From assembly GCF_021654135.1 (NCBI RefSeq), contig NZ_JAKGSD010000008.1, positions 124,001 through 188,000 of the forward strand: 64,000 bases of DNA, read 5' to 3'. The notes below the pieces were generated by a model that searched no databases, had not been told where the DNA came from, and was given only the letters and a program-made list of their open reading frames with translations. The position numbers were made by a program, and so were the translations under genes. Source of the stretch: Amycolatopsis tucumanensis (GTDB lineage: Bacteria; Actinomycetota; Actinomycetes; Mycobacteriales; Pseudonocardiaceae). Shown piece after piece: positions 18,267-28,115 of the stretch (the stretch's first letter is position 1; the number at the start of each line of letters is the position of its first letter).

Positions 18267-20101
18267 CAGCCCGCCGTTTCCAGCGAAACGTCCAGCGCGT
18301 GGCTCGCGACCAGCCCGGTCGCCACCGCATTGCGCGGCCCCTCGCTGCCGCGCACGTTGCCCGTGCCGCACACGATCCCCATCCCGGCCACCGCTTCCGC
18401 GATCATGTCCGGGATCTCGAAGTCCAATGCGGACCCGCCGAGCACCACGACGAACCCGATCTGCCGCAGGTTGCCGCCCGGCGCGACCTGCTCCAGCGCG
18501 CGCAACGCGTTGACCACGAACACCTTGTGCTTCGCCGAGCGCCGCACCTGGCGGATCTTCTCCAGGTTGTGCCGCGTCGGCACCGGTCGCATCCCAGCGT
18601 CGGACAACACGACCACCCGCGCGAACGCCTCCGCGGGCAGCGGTTCGTCGAAGAACCGCGCGGTGCCGTCCTCCATCCGCACGTGGAAGAAGCTCTCGGC
18701 CTTGGCCAGCGGGTACTTCTTGATGTCCTCGGCCAGCTCGCGGTTGTCCAGGCCGAGCTCGGAGTCGATCAGCTTCGTCACCAGGTCGCCTGCCCCGGCC
18801 AGGTGCACCGAGCGCACCACCCCGTCCCCGGCCACCGCGGCGTCGGTGGACCCGCCGCCGAGATCGAGGATCGCGACCGGCCGCCCGGTGCCCGGCGTGG
18901 TCAGCGCGCCGAGCACCGCCATGTCGGCCTCGACCCCGCCGATCAGCACCTCGACACCCAGCGCCTCACGCAACTTCTCGGCGAGCAGCCGCATCGGGCC
19001 GCGGCTGGTGCGCACCATCGCGGCCAGCGCGACGGCGTTTTCCAGCGCGAACTCCCCGGCCAGCGCGCCGGTCACCTCCTGCGGCACGAACGTGTCGACG
19101 GCCAGCACGTCCTGGATCCGCACCGCGCCGACCGCGGTGCCGGTCAGCTCGGACATCGTGTCGCGGACCCGCGCGAGCATGCCGCCGACGTGCGTGCCCG
19201 CCTCGCCGGTGGCGTCGGTCAGCGGCCGGACCCGCCGCAACGTCGCCATGATCTCCGCGGCGCCCGCGTCGATCTCCACGGACCGCTTGACCTGCTCACC
19301 GATCAACGTCAGGCTCCCGGCCGGGATGCGCCGGCCGGTCACGTCCCCGCTCGGCGTGCGCACGACGACCGCGGACCGGTTGCCGACCAGCGCCCGCGCG
19401 ACCGGCGCGATCATCCGCGTCTGCTCGGCGTCGAGGTCGAAGACGGTCGCGATGCCGTAGGAGTTCGACAGGGTCCGGATCGTCCGACCCGGCTCGGCCA
19501 CCTCGACCGCGGCAGGCATGCCGAGCGGCACCTTCTCCACCAGCGTGACCTCGTCGACCACCGGGATCGGCGCGGACAACCGGTTCGCGATCAACGTCGC
19601 GTCGTCGGCGTGCACGATCGCGCCGGTGACCTCGACGCCACGCGCGACGGCCTTGTTGATGCCCGCCGCCGCGTCCTCGAAGTCCACTCCGGACCCGACC
19701 ACGCAGATCACCTTCGAGCCCGGTGCGCAGTCCGGCAGCGATCCGAACGCGACGGTCTCGCCGACGCCGAGTCCCGCACCGCCGGGCGTGTCCGGGTTGT
19801 GCCCGATCATCGTCGACTCGGTCACGATCGTCTCGGTGATCGTCTCCATCGCCAGCCCGCTGATCACCGGCGTGGCCTCGTTGACCAGCACCGCGCTCAG
19901 CTCGCGCACCGGCCGCCCGGCGGACGACAGGGCTCGCCGCACGACCTCGACGACCCCGGGCACGTTGTCGGTCGTGCCCTTCACCCCGGACGTCGGCGTG
20001 AGCGCGCCGGACAGGTACGTCACGCGCCCGCCCGGCCCGATCTCGGCGACGCAGGCCTCCGTGGTCGAGTTCCCGATGTCGACGCCAACCACGAGCGCCA
20101 T
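18266..20101 (-). CDS. pduG: Diol/glycerol dehydratase reactivase large subunit (PduG/DdrA)
   Basis: 611 residues, the normal family length. It opens with the ASKHA-type phosphate-binding motif VVGVDIGNSTTEACVAE and has a second, VAILDLGGGSTDAAVAGD, near residue 400, both expected for an Hsp70/actin-like ATPase. It drives ATP-dependent exchange of spent cobalamin from the dehydratase. The start lies 5 bp after the medium-subunit stop and the end overlaps the small reactivase gene, so production is coupled to the dehydratase. Confidence 0.95.
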   Translation of the reverse strand: MALVVGVDIGNSTTEACVAEIGPGGRVTYLSGALTPTSGVKGTTDNVPGVVEVVRRALSSAGRPVRELSAVLVNEATPVISGLAMETITETIVTESTMIGHNPDTPGGAGLGVGETVAFGSLPDCAPGSKVICVVGSGVDFEDAAAGINKAVARGVEVTGAIVHADDATLIANRLSAPIPVVDEVTLVEKVPLGMPAAVEVAEPGRTIRTLSNSYGIATVFDLDAEQTRMIAPVARALVGNRSAVVVRTPSGDVTGRRIPAGSLTLIGEQVKRSVEIDAGAAEIMATLRRVRPLTDATGEAGTHVGGMLARVRDTMSELTGTAVGAVRIQDVLAVDTFVPQEVTGALAGEFALENAVALAAMVRTSRGPMRLLAEKLREALGVEVLIGGVEADMAVLGALTTPGTGRPVAILDLGGGSTDAAVAGDGVVRSVHLAGAGDLVTKLIDSELGLDNRELAEDIKKYPLAKAESFFHVRMEDGTARFFDEPLPAEAFARVVVLSDAGMRPVPTRHNLEKIRQVRRSAKHKVFVVNALRALEQVAPGGNLRQIGFVVVLGGSALDFEIPDMIAEAVAGMGIVCGTGNVRGSEGPRNAVATGLVASHALDVSLETAG

Positions 20102-20106
20102 GGCGA

Positions 20107-20697
20107 TCAGCCCGCGTCGGCCAGCTGGATCCGCACGTCCAGCTCGACGGGTCCGGCGCCGGGCACCACGAACTCGGTCTCCTTGATGTGCAGCAGCGCC
20201 GCCTTCGCCTGCCAGCGCGGGCGGGCCATGAAGTCGTTGCGCGCGGGCACCGGCTCCGGTGACTCGCCCTTCGCGTAGCGGGCGGCGTTGCGGCCGACCT
20301 TGCGGAAGGTCTCCAGGTCCATCAGTGGCGCCTGCGGAAACAGCTCCAAGTTGGACAGTCGCACCAGGTCCTTCTGGTGGATCATGGTGGTCCCGCGGGA
20401 CAGCACGCCGACCGCGATGCCCGACCCGGACAGCTTCGCCGCCGCGTGCGCGATCACCGCGAGGTCCGAGCCGCCGCGGAACCGGATGACCCGCGCGTGC
20501 ACCCCCTGCTCCTCGATGCCGGCGAGCAGCTCGCGCAGCACCTCGGCGTGCGGGATGTCCACGATGGTCTTGGTGAAGAAGTCGCCGAACGCGGGCGACA
20601 ACCCGATCACTACCTCGTCGCTGCGCGTGCCCGGCCCGGCAGGCCCGCGCTCGTCGAGGGTGAGCGTGCGCCGGCTGCCCACACTGGTGTCCGTCAT
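20107..20697 (-). CDS. pduD: Diol/glycerol dehydratase medium subunit (PduD)
   Basis: 196 residues from ATG 20697 with GAGGAGGAG upstream. Contains [40 protein letters not shown] and [19 protein letters not shown], characteristic of the beta subunit that holds the lower face of adenosylcobalamin. It starts 11 bp after the large-subunit stop. It lacks the long N-terminal extension by which PduD is targeted to microcompartments in enteric bacteria, consistent with a cytosolic enzyme here. Confidence 0.93.
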   Translation of the reverse strand: MTDTSVGSRRTLTLDERGPAGPGTRSDEVVIGLSPAFGDFFTKTIVDIPHAEVLRELLAGIEEQGVHARVIRFRGGSDLAVIAHAAAKLSGSGIAVGVLSRGTTMIHQKDLVRLSNLELFPQAPLMDLETFRKVGRNAARYAKGESPEPVPARNDFMARPRWQAKAALLHIKETEFVVPGAGPVELDVRIQLADAG

Positions 20698-20708
20698 GGC
20701 ACTCCTCC

Positions 20709-22397
20709 TCAGACGACTTCCTGCTCCGGGTTCTGCGCGCTCACCACGTGGCGCAGACGCTTCATCTCTTCCCAGCGCGCCCCGGTCGGCCGGTAGCCGC
20801 TGCCCGGGCCGGCGTAGTCGTTGACGTCGTTGATCGCGGACAACGTCTCCAGCTCGGGTGTCAGGATGGCCGAGGTGTGCAGCAGGTCCCCGGACACGCG
20901 CTGTCGCAACACCGCCAGCAGCGACTCGGCCATGTCGGTGAAGCCGGCGCCGTCCAGGGCCTTCACGATGTCCACCCCGGTCACGCCGCGGTCCATCACC
21001 GACTGCGCCGCCTTCAGGTCCTCCAGCACGTCCCGCAGCGGCAGGTCCTTGCTGCCGTGCGCGTAGGTGACTGCCTCGACCTCCTTGTCGGTGATCGGTG
21101 GCAGGTCCAGCTGGGCGAACACGCCCTGCAGGGCGCGGGCGGCGCGGTTGCGGGCGGCGAGGATCTCCGCCTCCGGCACGTGCCGCAGGCCGCCGTCGAC
21201 CTGGAGGTCGCGCTGCAGCACGTTCCAGTCGTCGTAGTCCTCGGCGTCCACATTGGACCCCGCGAACATGTTGTCGTAGTTCGGCGTCGACGAGTAGCCC
21301 GAGCAGACGAAGTCGGTGCCGGGCAGCAGCTGCGGCAGCAGCCGGGCGACGCGGCGCATGTCCGAGTGCGAGAACGACTGGTCGTTGCCGGATGCGCACT
21401 CCAGGTCGACCATGCTCGCGATCAGGTTCTCCGCGAGCACCGCGCGGATCCCGGCCGGCACCGCGCCGGGCACGCCGATGCAGCTGATCGAGCCGTTCTG
21501 CAGGCCCTGCACCCCGGCGCCCTTGGTCACCAGGATGCAGCGGATCTCCAGGTACAGCATGGACTTGCCCTCGGCGTTGCCCATCTGCACCTCCGACCCG
21601 GTACCCGAGGTGAACCGCATCTTGATGCCGCGCGAGGCGTAGGCCGAGGCGAGGAACGCCTTGGACCACGGGGTGTCGTCGCCGTCGCAGAACACCGGCT
21701 CGGTGCCGTACACCGAGATCGTCTCGGCGTACGCGGTGATCCCGCGCATGCCCAGCTCCAGCTCGGTGGCCTCCTCCAGCGCGCACTGGGTCAGCACGCC
21801 CGGCGTGCCGGCCTGGGCGCCGACCTGCAGCGCGATCGCCACCAGCGGCGCGTACCGGACGACGCCGAGCGTGGTCTCCAGCTCCCGGAAGCCGCGCAGC
21901 GAGGCTTCCGCGGCGTCGGCGGCGACCTGCACCGGGTTGTCCCGCGCGCTGGTCGCGTGCGCCTGGTTCGCCGGCGTGCGGCGGGCGCGCATCTTCTGCA
22001 GCGCCATCATCATCTCGACCACGTTCATGGTCTTGACGACTTCGAGCAGCTTCGCCGGGGTGAGCCCGCGGGTCAGGGCGAGCACGTCCTGCCGGGTGGC
22101 GCGCGGGTCGACCAGCAGGTGCGCGATCTCCACTGCGGGCACGGCCATCGCGTGCTCGGTGGCCTCGACGTCGATCGCGTGGTCGGCGATGAACTGGTCG
22201 AGGAAGTCGAACTCGGCCCGTGGCTTGCCGTCCATCTCGACGATCACGCCGTCCTCGACGCGCACGCCCGGTTCGGGGTCGTACGGGCTGTCCATCGCGA
22301 CCATGCCGACCTCGGGCCACTCCTCGACGAACCCGTCGAGGTTGACCGGCCGCTGCTCCAGAGCCTCGGTCCGCTTCGACCGTCGTGCGCCCGTCAT
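20709..22397 (-). CDS. pduC: Adenosylcobalamin-dependent diol/glycerol dehydratase large subunit (PduC/DhaB1)
   Basis: 562 residues from ATG 22397, which overlaps the small-subunit stop (ATGA). Characteristic segments are [58 protein letters not shown] and [17 protein letters not shown], forming the TIM-barrel active site. Reaction: radical dehydration of 1,2-propanediol to propionaldehyde or of glycerol to 3-hydroxypropionaldehyde. Reactivase, aldehyde dehydrogenase, acyl-CoA synthetase and a glycerol channel are nearby. Which diol is the natural substrate cannot be decided by reading. Confidence 0.96.
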   Translation of the reverse strand: MTGARRSKRTEALEQRPVNLDGFVEEWPEVGMVAMDSPYDPEPGVRVEDGVIVEMDGKPRAEFDFLDQFIADHAIDVEATEHAMAVPAVEIAHLLVDPRATRQDVLALTRGLTPAKLLEVVKTMNVVEMMMALQKMRARRTPANQAHATSARDNPVQVAADAAEASLRGFRELETTLGVVRYAPLVAIALQVGAQAGTPGVLTQCALEEATELELGMRGITAYAETISVYGTEPVFCDGDDTPWSKAFLASAYASRGIKMRFTSGTGSEVQMGNAEGKSMLYLEIRCILVTKGAGVQGLQNGSISCIGVPGAVPAGIRAVLAENLIASMVDLECASGNDQSFSHSDMRRVARLLPQLLPGTDFVCSGYSSTPNYDNMFAGSNVDAEDYDDWNVLQRDLQVDGGLRHVPEAEILAARNRAARALQGVFAQLDLPPITDKEVEAVTYAHGSKDLPLRDVLEDLKAAQSVMDRGVTGVDIVKALDGAGFTDMAESLLAVLRQRVSGDLLHTSAILTPELETLSAINDVNDYAGPGSGYRPTGARWEEMKRLRHVVSAQNPEQEVV

Positions 22398-22837
22398 CGG
22401 CCGTCCTCCCGTGCCAGGATGTCGCGTCGTTCGTAGACGTCGGCGGCCTCGCGGACGAGCTGCGCGCACAGCGTCGCGGAGTACTTGGACTCCAGCTCGT
22501 CGGCGATCTCGCCGAGCTTTGCCTTGGTGGAGGCGCGCGGCCGGAGCGAGTTGTAGATCGACAGCACCAGCTCGTCGGGCAGCGCGGTCAGCTCCGCCGC
22601 GCGGCGGAAGTTCTGGGCGAGCTGCGGGCGGCCGACACGCTCGGCGATCTGGGCCTGCAGGCGCAGGGTCTCCGGCGCGATGCGCAGGTCCTCCGGCGCG
22701 ACCTCACCGGCGAGCACGGCCGCCATGGTGAGCTCGTCGAGGCGTTTTCCGGTCGGGGTCTTCAGCAGTTCGGGGCGCCGCGCCGCGAGCGGGTAGTCCC
22801 GGCCCGGGTCGAGGTCCACCTGGCTCGGAGTAGTCAC
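22394..22837 (-). CDS. pduE: Diol/glycerol dehydratase small subunit (PduE)
   Basis: 147 residues from GTG 22837; a GTG at 22861 would add 8 residues but lies inside the repeat motif proposed below as an operator, and neither has a strong ribosome-binding site, so the start is uncertain. Features: [20 protein letters not shown], the hallmark N-terminus of the gamma subunit, and [20 protein letters not shown]. It is the first gene of the operon here, upstream of the large subunit, whereas in Klebsiella and Salmonella the order is large-medium-small. Confidence 0.92.
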   Translation of the reverse strand: MTTPSQVDLDPGRDYPLAARRPELLKTPTGKRLDELTMAAVLAGEVAPEDLRIAPETLRLQAQIAERVGRPQLAQNFRRAAELTALPDELVLSIYNSLRPRASTKAKLGEIADELESKYSATLCAQLVREAADVYERRDILAREDGR

Positions 22838-22860
22838 GGGCCGGACCGTAAGCGGCGTCA

Positions 22861-22878
22861 CGTTGCATCAACGTTGCA
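22861..22878 (-). promoter_or_regulatory. Direct-repeat operator, site A (diol dehydratase operon)
   Basis: Read on the minus strand: TGCAACG, four bases (TTGA), TGCAACG. The two heptamers are 11 nt apart, one DNA turn. The same element recurs before the aquaglyceroporin and aldehyde dehydrogenase genes, and the GAF-type regulator between them is the likely binder. It sits immediately before the small-subunit gene. Confidence 0.75.
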
Positions 22879-23622
22879 CGTCACGGGCCGAGGTGAGCGG
22901 CGACCCGGCTCGGCGAACCCCCACTCGGCTCGACGAACCCCACTCGGAGGAACCGCACCCCGCCACCCGGCGGCGGGCACACCCGGCACCGTGGCGGCTG
23001 CTCTCGGCGGCGGGCTCGCCGCTGCGGGCGGCGAGTCGCCCGGCCCGGGCGGCAATGGCGGCACCGAGCGCAGGGCTCCGCGCACCGGCGAGGACCCGCC
23101 CACTCCAGGCGGCGATGGCCACGCCGAGCGGCACGTCCCCCACTCCACGCGGCGATCGCCGCGCCGAGCGGCACGTCCCCCACTCCACGCGGCGATGGCC
23201 ACGCCGAGCGGCACGTCCCCCACTCCACGCGGCGATGGCCACGCCAAGCGGCAAGCCCCCCACTCCACGCGACGATCGCCACGCCAAGCGGCAAGCCCCC
23301 CACTCCCGACGATCGCCACGCCGAGCGGCAAGTCGCCCACTCCACGCGGCGATGGCTGCGCCGGCGAGCGGGCCACCCCCGGCTCAGCGTTCCCCGCGCC
23401 CGCGAGGAGCCGGCCACCCGGCGGCGAGCCGCCCCCCGAAGGCGGCAACAGCCGCACCGGCGGCCGTGTCGATCCCTCCCGGTGGCGGGCTCGCCGCTCC
23501 GGGCGGCGGGCGGTCCGCCCCCGACAGGCGCGGCAGGCTGCGGCAGGTGCGGCGGGCGGCCACCCCCGCCAGCGTGTTGGCCACCACCCAGCGAGCCGGC
23601 CACCCGAGCGAACTGCGGCCGG
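22879..23622. other. Long GC-rich intergenic region with tandem repeats
   Basis: Region between the divergent dehydratase operon and aquaglyceroporin gene. Frames cross it on both strands but none resembles a protein family; the core is a 40-bp tandem repeat, which breaks frame every unit and argues against coding. Around the array are degenerate, related GC-rich segments. Confidence 0.7.
23101..23377. repeat. Tandem array of a 40-bp unit, seven copies
   Basis: Units begin CACTCCACGCGGCGATGGCC and end with CCCC. Copies 1-5 occupy exact 40-bp steps from 23101 (23101, 23141, 23181, 23221, 23261); copy 6 (23301) is 3 bp shorter, and copy 7 (23338) is diverged. There are no unique spacers, so this is not a CRISPR array. 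Copy number is probably variable between strains. Confidence 0.9.
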
Positions 23623-23640
23623 CGCAACGTCGGTGCAACC
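23623..23640 (+). promoter_or_regulatory. Direct-repeat operator, site B (aquaglyceroporin)
   Basis: CGCAACG, four bases (TCGG), TGCAACC: the site A pattern with one mismatch in each heptamer and identical 11-nt period. It lies 50 bp upstream of the GTG start of the aquaglyceroporin gene. Confidence 0.65.
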
Positions 23641-23689
23641 CGCGGCTTCGCAACCTGTCCGGCATCCGTACTGCGTCAAGGAGGACCCA

Positions 23690-24559
23690 GTGACCGATGT
23701 GGCACCCCTGCGCCGGCCCGCCGGCCTGAGCCGGTTGACCGGCGGCCGCGGCGACCTGCTCGCCGAGTTCTTCGGCACGTTCCTGCTCATCGCGCTCGGC
23801 GACGCCTGCGTGGCGATGGCCGTCGCGGGCCTGCCCGGCTCCGGGCGCACCGCCGGGGCCACCACGATCTTCCAGGGCACCGGCGACTGGCTGCTGATCG
23901 TGTGGGGCTGGGCCTTCGCCGTGGCCTTCGCGGTCTACGTGGCCGGTGGCGTCAGCGGGGCGCACCTCAACCCCGCCGTGACGCTCGCGATGGCCGTGCG
24001 GCGGCGGTTCCCGTGGCGCAAGGTGCCCGGCTACTGCGGCGCGCAACTGGCCGGCGCGTTCACCGGTGCCGCGCTCGTGTACGCCGTCTACCACCCGGCG
24101 ATCAGCGCGTTCGACACCGCGGCCGGGACGCCGAAGAGCGAGGCGACGTTCTCGATCTTCGCGACCGTCCCGGCGCCGTACTTCACCAGCTGGTTCGGCC
24201 CGCTGCTGGACCAGGTCGTCGGCACGGCCGTGCTGCTCGTGGTGGTGCTCGCCCTGATCGACGCCCGCAACAAGGCGGTCTCCCCGAAGATGGGGCCGCT
24301 GCTGATCGGGTTCACGGTCGCCGCGATCGGGCTGTCCTACGGCGCGAACGCCGGCTACGCGATCAACCCGGCACGCGACTTCGGGCCGCGGCTGTTCGCG
24401 TTCTTCGCCGGCTGGGGCGACACGGCGATGGACCCCTACCTGTGGGTGCCGATCGCCGGGCCGCTCGTCGGCGCCGTCGTCGGCGCGCTGCTGTACGACT
24501 TCTTCATCGGCGACGTGCTGCACGCGCGGCAGGTCGCCGAGGAGAAGTTCGTCGGCTAG
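23690..24559 (+). CDS. glpF: Glycerol facilitator / aquaglyceroporin (MIP family)
   Basis: 289 residues from GTG 23690, preceded by AAGGAGG at 8 nt. Six membrane segments plus the two half-helices: HLNPAVTLA in the first and INPARDFGPRL in the second. The Asp after NPAR is the usual marker of glycerol-conducting rather than water-only channels. A longer frame reaching back to 22385 is only repeat sequence. It shares the direct-repeat motif with the dehydratase and aldehyde dehydrogenase promoters, so it likely admits glycerol or propanediol for this pathway. Its stop codon overlaps that of the convergent regulator in a CTAG. Confidence 0.92.
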   Translation: MTDVAPLRRPAGLSRLTGGRGDLLAEFFGTFLLIALGDACVAMAVAGLPGSGRTAGATTIFQGTGDWLLIVWGWAFAVAFAVYVAGGVSGAHLNPAVTLAMAVRRRFPWRKVPGYCGAQLAGAFTGAALVYAVYHPAISAFDTAAGTPKSEATFSIFATVPAPYFTSWFGPLLDQVVGTAVLLVVVLALIDARNKAVSPKMGPLLIGFTVAAIGLSYGANAGYAINPARDFGPRLFAFFAGWGDTAMDPYLWVPIAGPLVGAVVGALLYDFFIGDVLHARQVAEEKFVG

Positions 24560-26049
24560 TCCTCGCCGAGTAGCCACTCCAGGCGGGCCGACGCCACGGC
24601 CCGCCTGGGGTCGTCGGCGGGCAGGCGGCGGGTGAGGTGCTCGAACACCTCGACGTCGTCCCGGCCGGTCTCGCTCTGTGCGAAGGTCCACAGCACGTCC
24701 GGATCGGCGTGGCCGAGCACCGCGGTGCGCACGGCGGCGACCAGCTGCTCCCGCTCGGCTCGGATCGCGGGCGCGTCCGACCGGTTCAGCAACGGCGCCG
24801 GGCAGGCCGCGACGGCCGCGGCGACGTCACCGGTGTTCAACGCCCGCCGCGCACGCAGGAAATCAGCCTCCACCTCGGCACGAAGCTGGTAGGGCTTGGC
24901 CCGCATGACGTCGCCGCCGAGCTGCCCGCGCAACCGGTGGATCTCCGCCCGCACGGTCGTCGGGTTGCCGTCGTCGCCGTAGAGCTGCAACGCCAGCTGC
25001 TCGGCGGTCAACCCGGCGGGGTGCAGCGCGAGCAGCGCGAGGATCTCCGCGCGGCGCAGGGTGAGCGGCAGCGCGCGGCCGTTCATCACCGCGGCCGGGT
25101 TGTCGCCGAGGAACGACAGTTCGAGCGTCGGCCGCCGGGTGGCCGTGGTCGTCCGGAGCCGCAGCAGGTACCCCTCCGGCAGCGGCTCGACGTGCGCCTC
25201 CCGGCCGTCGTCGAGCAGCACCCGGTCGGCGTCCACCGCGACCCGCTTCGGCAGCCGCCCCAGCCGGTCGGCCGCGATCACCCGCCCGGTCGGGGTGAGC
25301 AACGCGCCCGGTTCGCCACGCAGCCGCGCGAGGTGCGGCATGTTCTTCGTCAGCAACTGGCCGTCCAGCCACTCCATCCGCCGCCGCAGGTGGCTCTCGG
25401 CGAGCTGCGCGGTGGCGTTGACCAGCGAAACCGTCGCCGGGTGCAGCGTGTCCAGCAGCCCGCTGACGTCGATCGCGCCGAGCAGGTCGCCGGTGTCCGG
25501 GTCGTGGATCGGGGCGGCCGCGCAGGTCCAGCCGTGGTAGGTCTTCACCAGGTGCTCGGCAGAGTAGATCTGCACCGGGGCGTCCACGGCGAGCGCGGTG
25601 CCCATCGCGTTGGTGCCGATCGCCCGCTCGGACCAGCCGGTCCCCTCGCACAGCCCGACCGGGTCCGCCTGGCTGCACAGGTTGGCGGGCCCCTCCCGCC
25701 ACAGGATCGTGCCCTCGGCATCGGTGACGATCATGACGTGCCGCGACTCGTCGGCGATGCTGCCCAGCAGTTCGCGCAACGTCGGCAGAACGGCGTGCAA
25801 CGGGTGGGCGTCGCGGACGTCGGCCACCTCGTCCGGCGCGTAGACGATCGGCGGACGGAAATCGTCCGGATCGATGTGCGCGGCGAGTGAGCGTTGCCAG
25901 GACTCGGAAATCACCGGACGGGGTGAAAACTGCGCGCGGTCACCACTCAGAGTTGCTTCGCGAACCTGTTGCAGCACCTCGAACTGCGCCAGCGGGTCCG
26001 ACGCCAGGTGCAGCGCCGTCGGGGCGTCGGTCACGGTTTCGGCGTCCAT
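24556..26049 (-). CDS. GAF-domain transcriptional regulator, AcoR-like sensor with a non-sigma54 output domain
   Basis: 497 residues from ATG 26049 (GGAGTG upstream). The N-terminal half resembles the sensory part of AcoR/Dha[21 protein letters not shown], then a GAF domain with [19 protein letters not shown] and [20 protein letters not shown]. The AAA+ sigma54-activation domain of AcoR is missing; instead residues about 340-430 read [20 protein letters not shown] and [15 protein letters not shown], a winged-helix output domain. This fits actinobacteria, which lack sigma54. Divergent from the aldehyde dehydrogenase and convergent with the aquaglyceroporin, it is the obvious controller of the diol regulon, likely sensing diol or aldehyde. 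Confidence 0.85.
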   Translation of the reverse strand: MDAETVTDAPTALHLASDPLAQFEVLQQVREATLSGDRAQFSPRPVISESWQRSLAAHIDPDDFRPPIVYAPDEVADVRDAHPLHAVLPTLRELLGSIADESRHVMIVTDAEGTILWREGPANLCSQADPVGLCEGTGWSERAIGTNAMGTALAVDAPVQIYSAEHLVKTYHGWTCAAAPIHDPDTGDLLGAIDVSGLLDTLHPATVSLVNATAQLAESHLRRRMEWLDGQLLTKNMPHLARLRGEPGALLTPTGRVIAADRLGRLPKRVAVDADRVLLDDGREAHVEPLPEGYLLRLRTTTATRRPTLELSFLGDNPAAVMNGRALPLTLRRAEILALLALHPAGLTAEQLALQLYGDDGNPTTVRAEIHRLRGQLGGDVMRAKPYQLRAEVEADFLRARRALNTGDVAAAVAACPAPLLNRSDAPAIRAEREQLVAAVRTAVLGHADPDVLWTFAQSETGRDDVEVFEHLTRRLPADDPRRAVASARLEWLLGED

Positions 26050-26120
26050 TGAGCACTCCGGCGTCGTCGACGGAACGGGCACCGAAAGCATGCCGGGCGC
26101 CTGCCGCGTTCGGCAACCGT

Positions 26121-26138
26121 TGCAACGACGCTGCAACG
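26121..26138 (+). promoter_or_regulatory. Direct-repeat operator, site C (aldehyde dehydrogenase / regulator)
   Basis: TGCAACG, four bases (ACGC), TGCAACG: two perfect heptamers 11 nt apart. A weaker third copy, GGCAACC, begins 9 bp upstream. The site is 72 bp before the aldehyde dehydrogenase start and 71 bp before the divergent regulator start, so it could control both. Confidence 0.75.
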
Positions 26139-26209
26139 TCGCCTTCCCTAGCTTGGCGCCCGGTGCGCCGAAGCCGTTCGCACCGAACACCGATCCAGGA
26201 GGCAGGCTC

Positions 26210-27733
<1,524 letters not shown>

Positions 27734-27735
27734 TC

Positions 27736-28104
27736 ATGAGCCGGGTGGATCTCACCGACGCCGCCGCGGACCTGCTGCGACGGCTGACCGGACAGCACGG
27801 TCCGCTGATGTTCCACCAGTCCGGTGGGTGCTGTGACGGCAGCGCGCCGATGTGCTACCCGGCCGGGGAGTTCCGCACCGGCGGATCCGACGTGCACCTC
27901 GGCGACCTCGCGGTCGCCGGGGTGCCGGCCCCGATCCCGGTGTGGATGTCGGCCGCGCAGTTCGAGTACTGGCGGCACACGCACCTGACGATCGACGTGG
28001 TTCCCGGCCGGGGCAGCGGGTTTTCGCTGGAGGCCCCGGAGGGTGTGCGGTTCCTGATCCGGTCGCGGTTGCTGACCGACGAAGAGTTGTCCGAACTGGA
28101 CTGA
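27736..28104 (+). CDS. DUF779 protein, partner of aldehyde dehydrogenase
   Basis: 122 residues from ATG 27736, 2 bp after the aldehyde dehydrogenase stop. DUF779 hallmarks are HQSGGCCDGSAPMCYPAGEF near residues 30-50, a cysteine cluster suited to metal or redox chemistry, and a conserved FEYWRHTHLTIDVVPGRGSG. The family is nearly always adjacent to ExaC-type aldehyde dehydrogenases, but its biochemical role is not established. Confidence 0.92.
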   Translation: MSRVDLTDAAADLLRRLTGQHGPLMFHQSGGCCDGSAPMCYPAGEFRTGGSDVHLGDLAVAGVPAPIPVWMSAAQFEYWRHTHLTIDVVPGRGSGFSLEAPEGVRFLIRSRLLTDEELSELD

Positions 28105-28115
28105 GAGGACGGGGC

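Noticed and set aside
20107..22320. A single long frame spanning medium and large dehydratase subunits
   Set aside because: Only its last 196 codons (PduD) are real; the rest is an out-of-frame reading of pduC.
22838..22900. Cobalamin riboswitch before the diol dehydratase operon
   Set aside because: The leader is too short and no B12-box-like or compact folded element is visible.
23101..23377. CRISPR array
   Set aside because: Units are contiguous without unique spacers and no cas genes are near.
22838..23622. Protein-coding genes across the repeat region
   Set aside because: The 40-bp period shifts frame each unit and the translations match no family.
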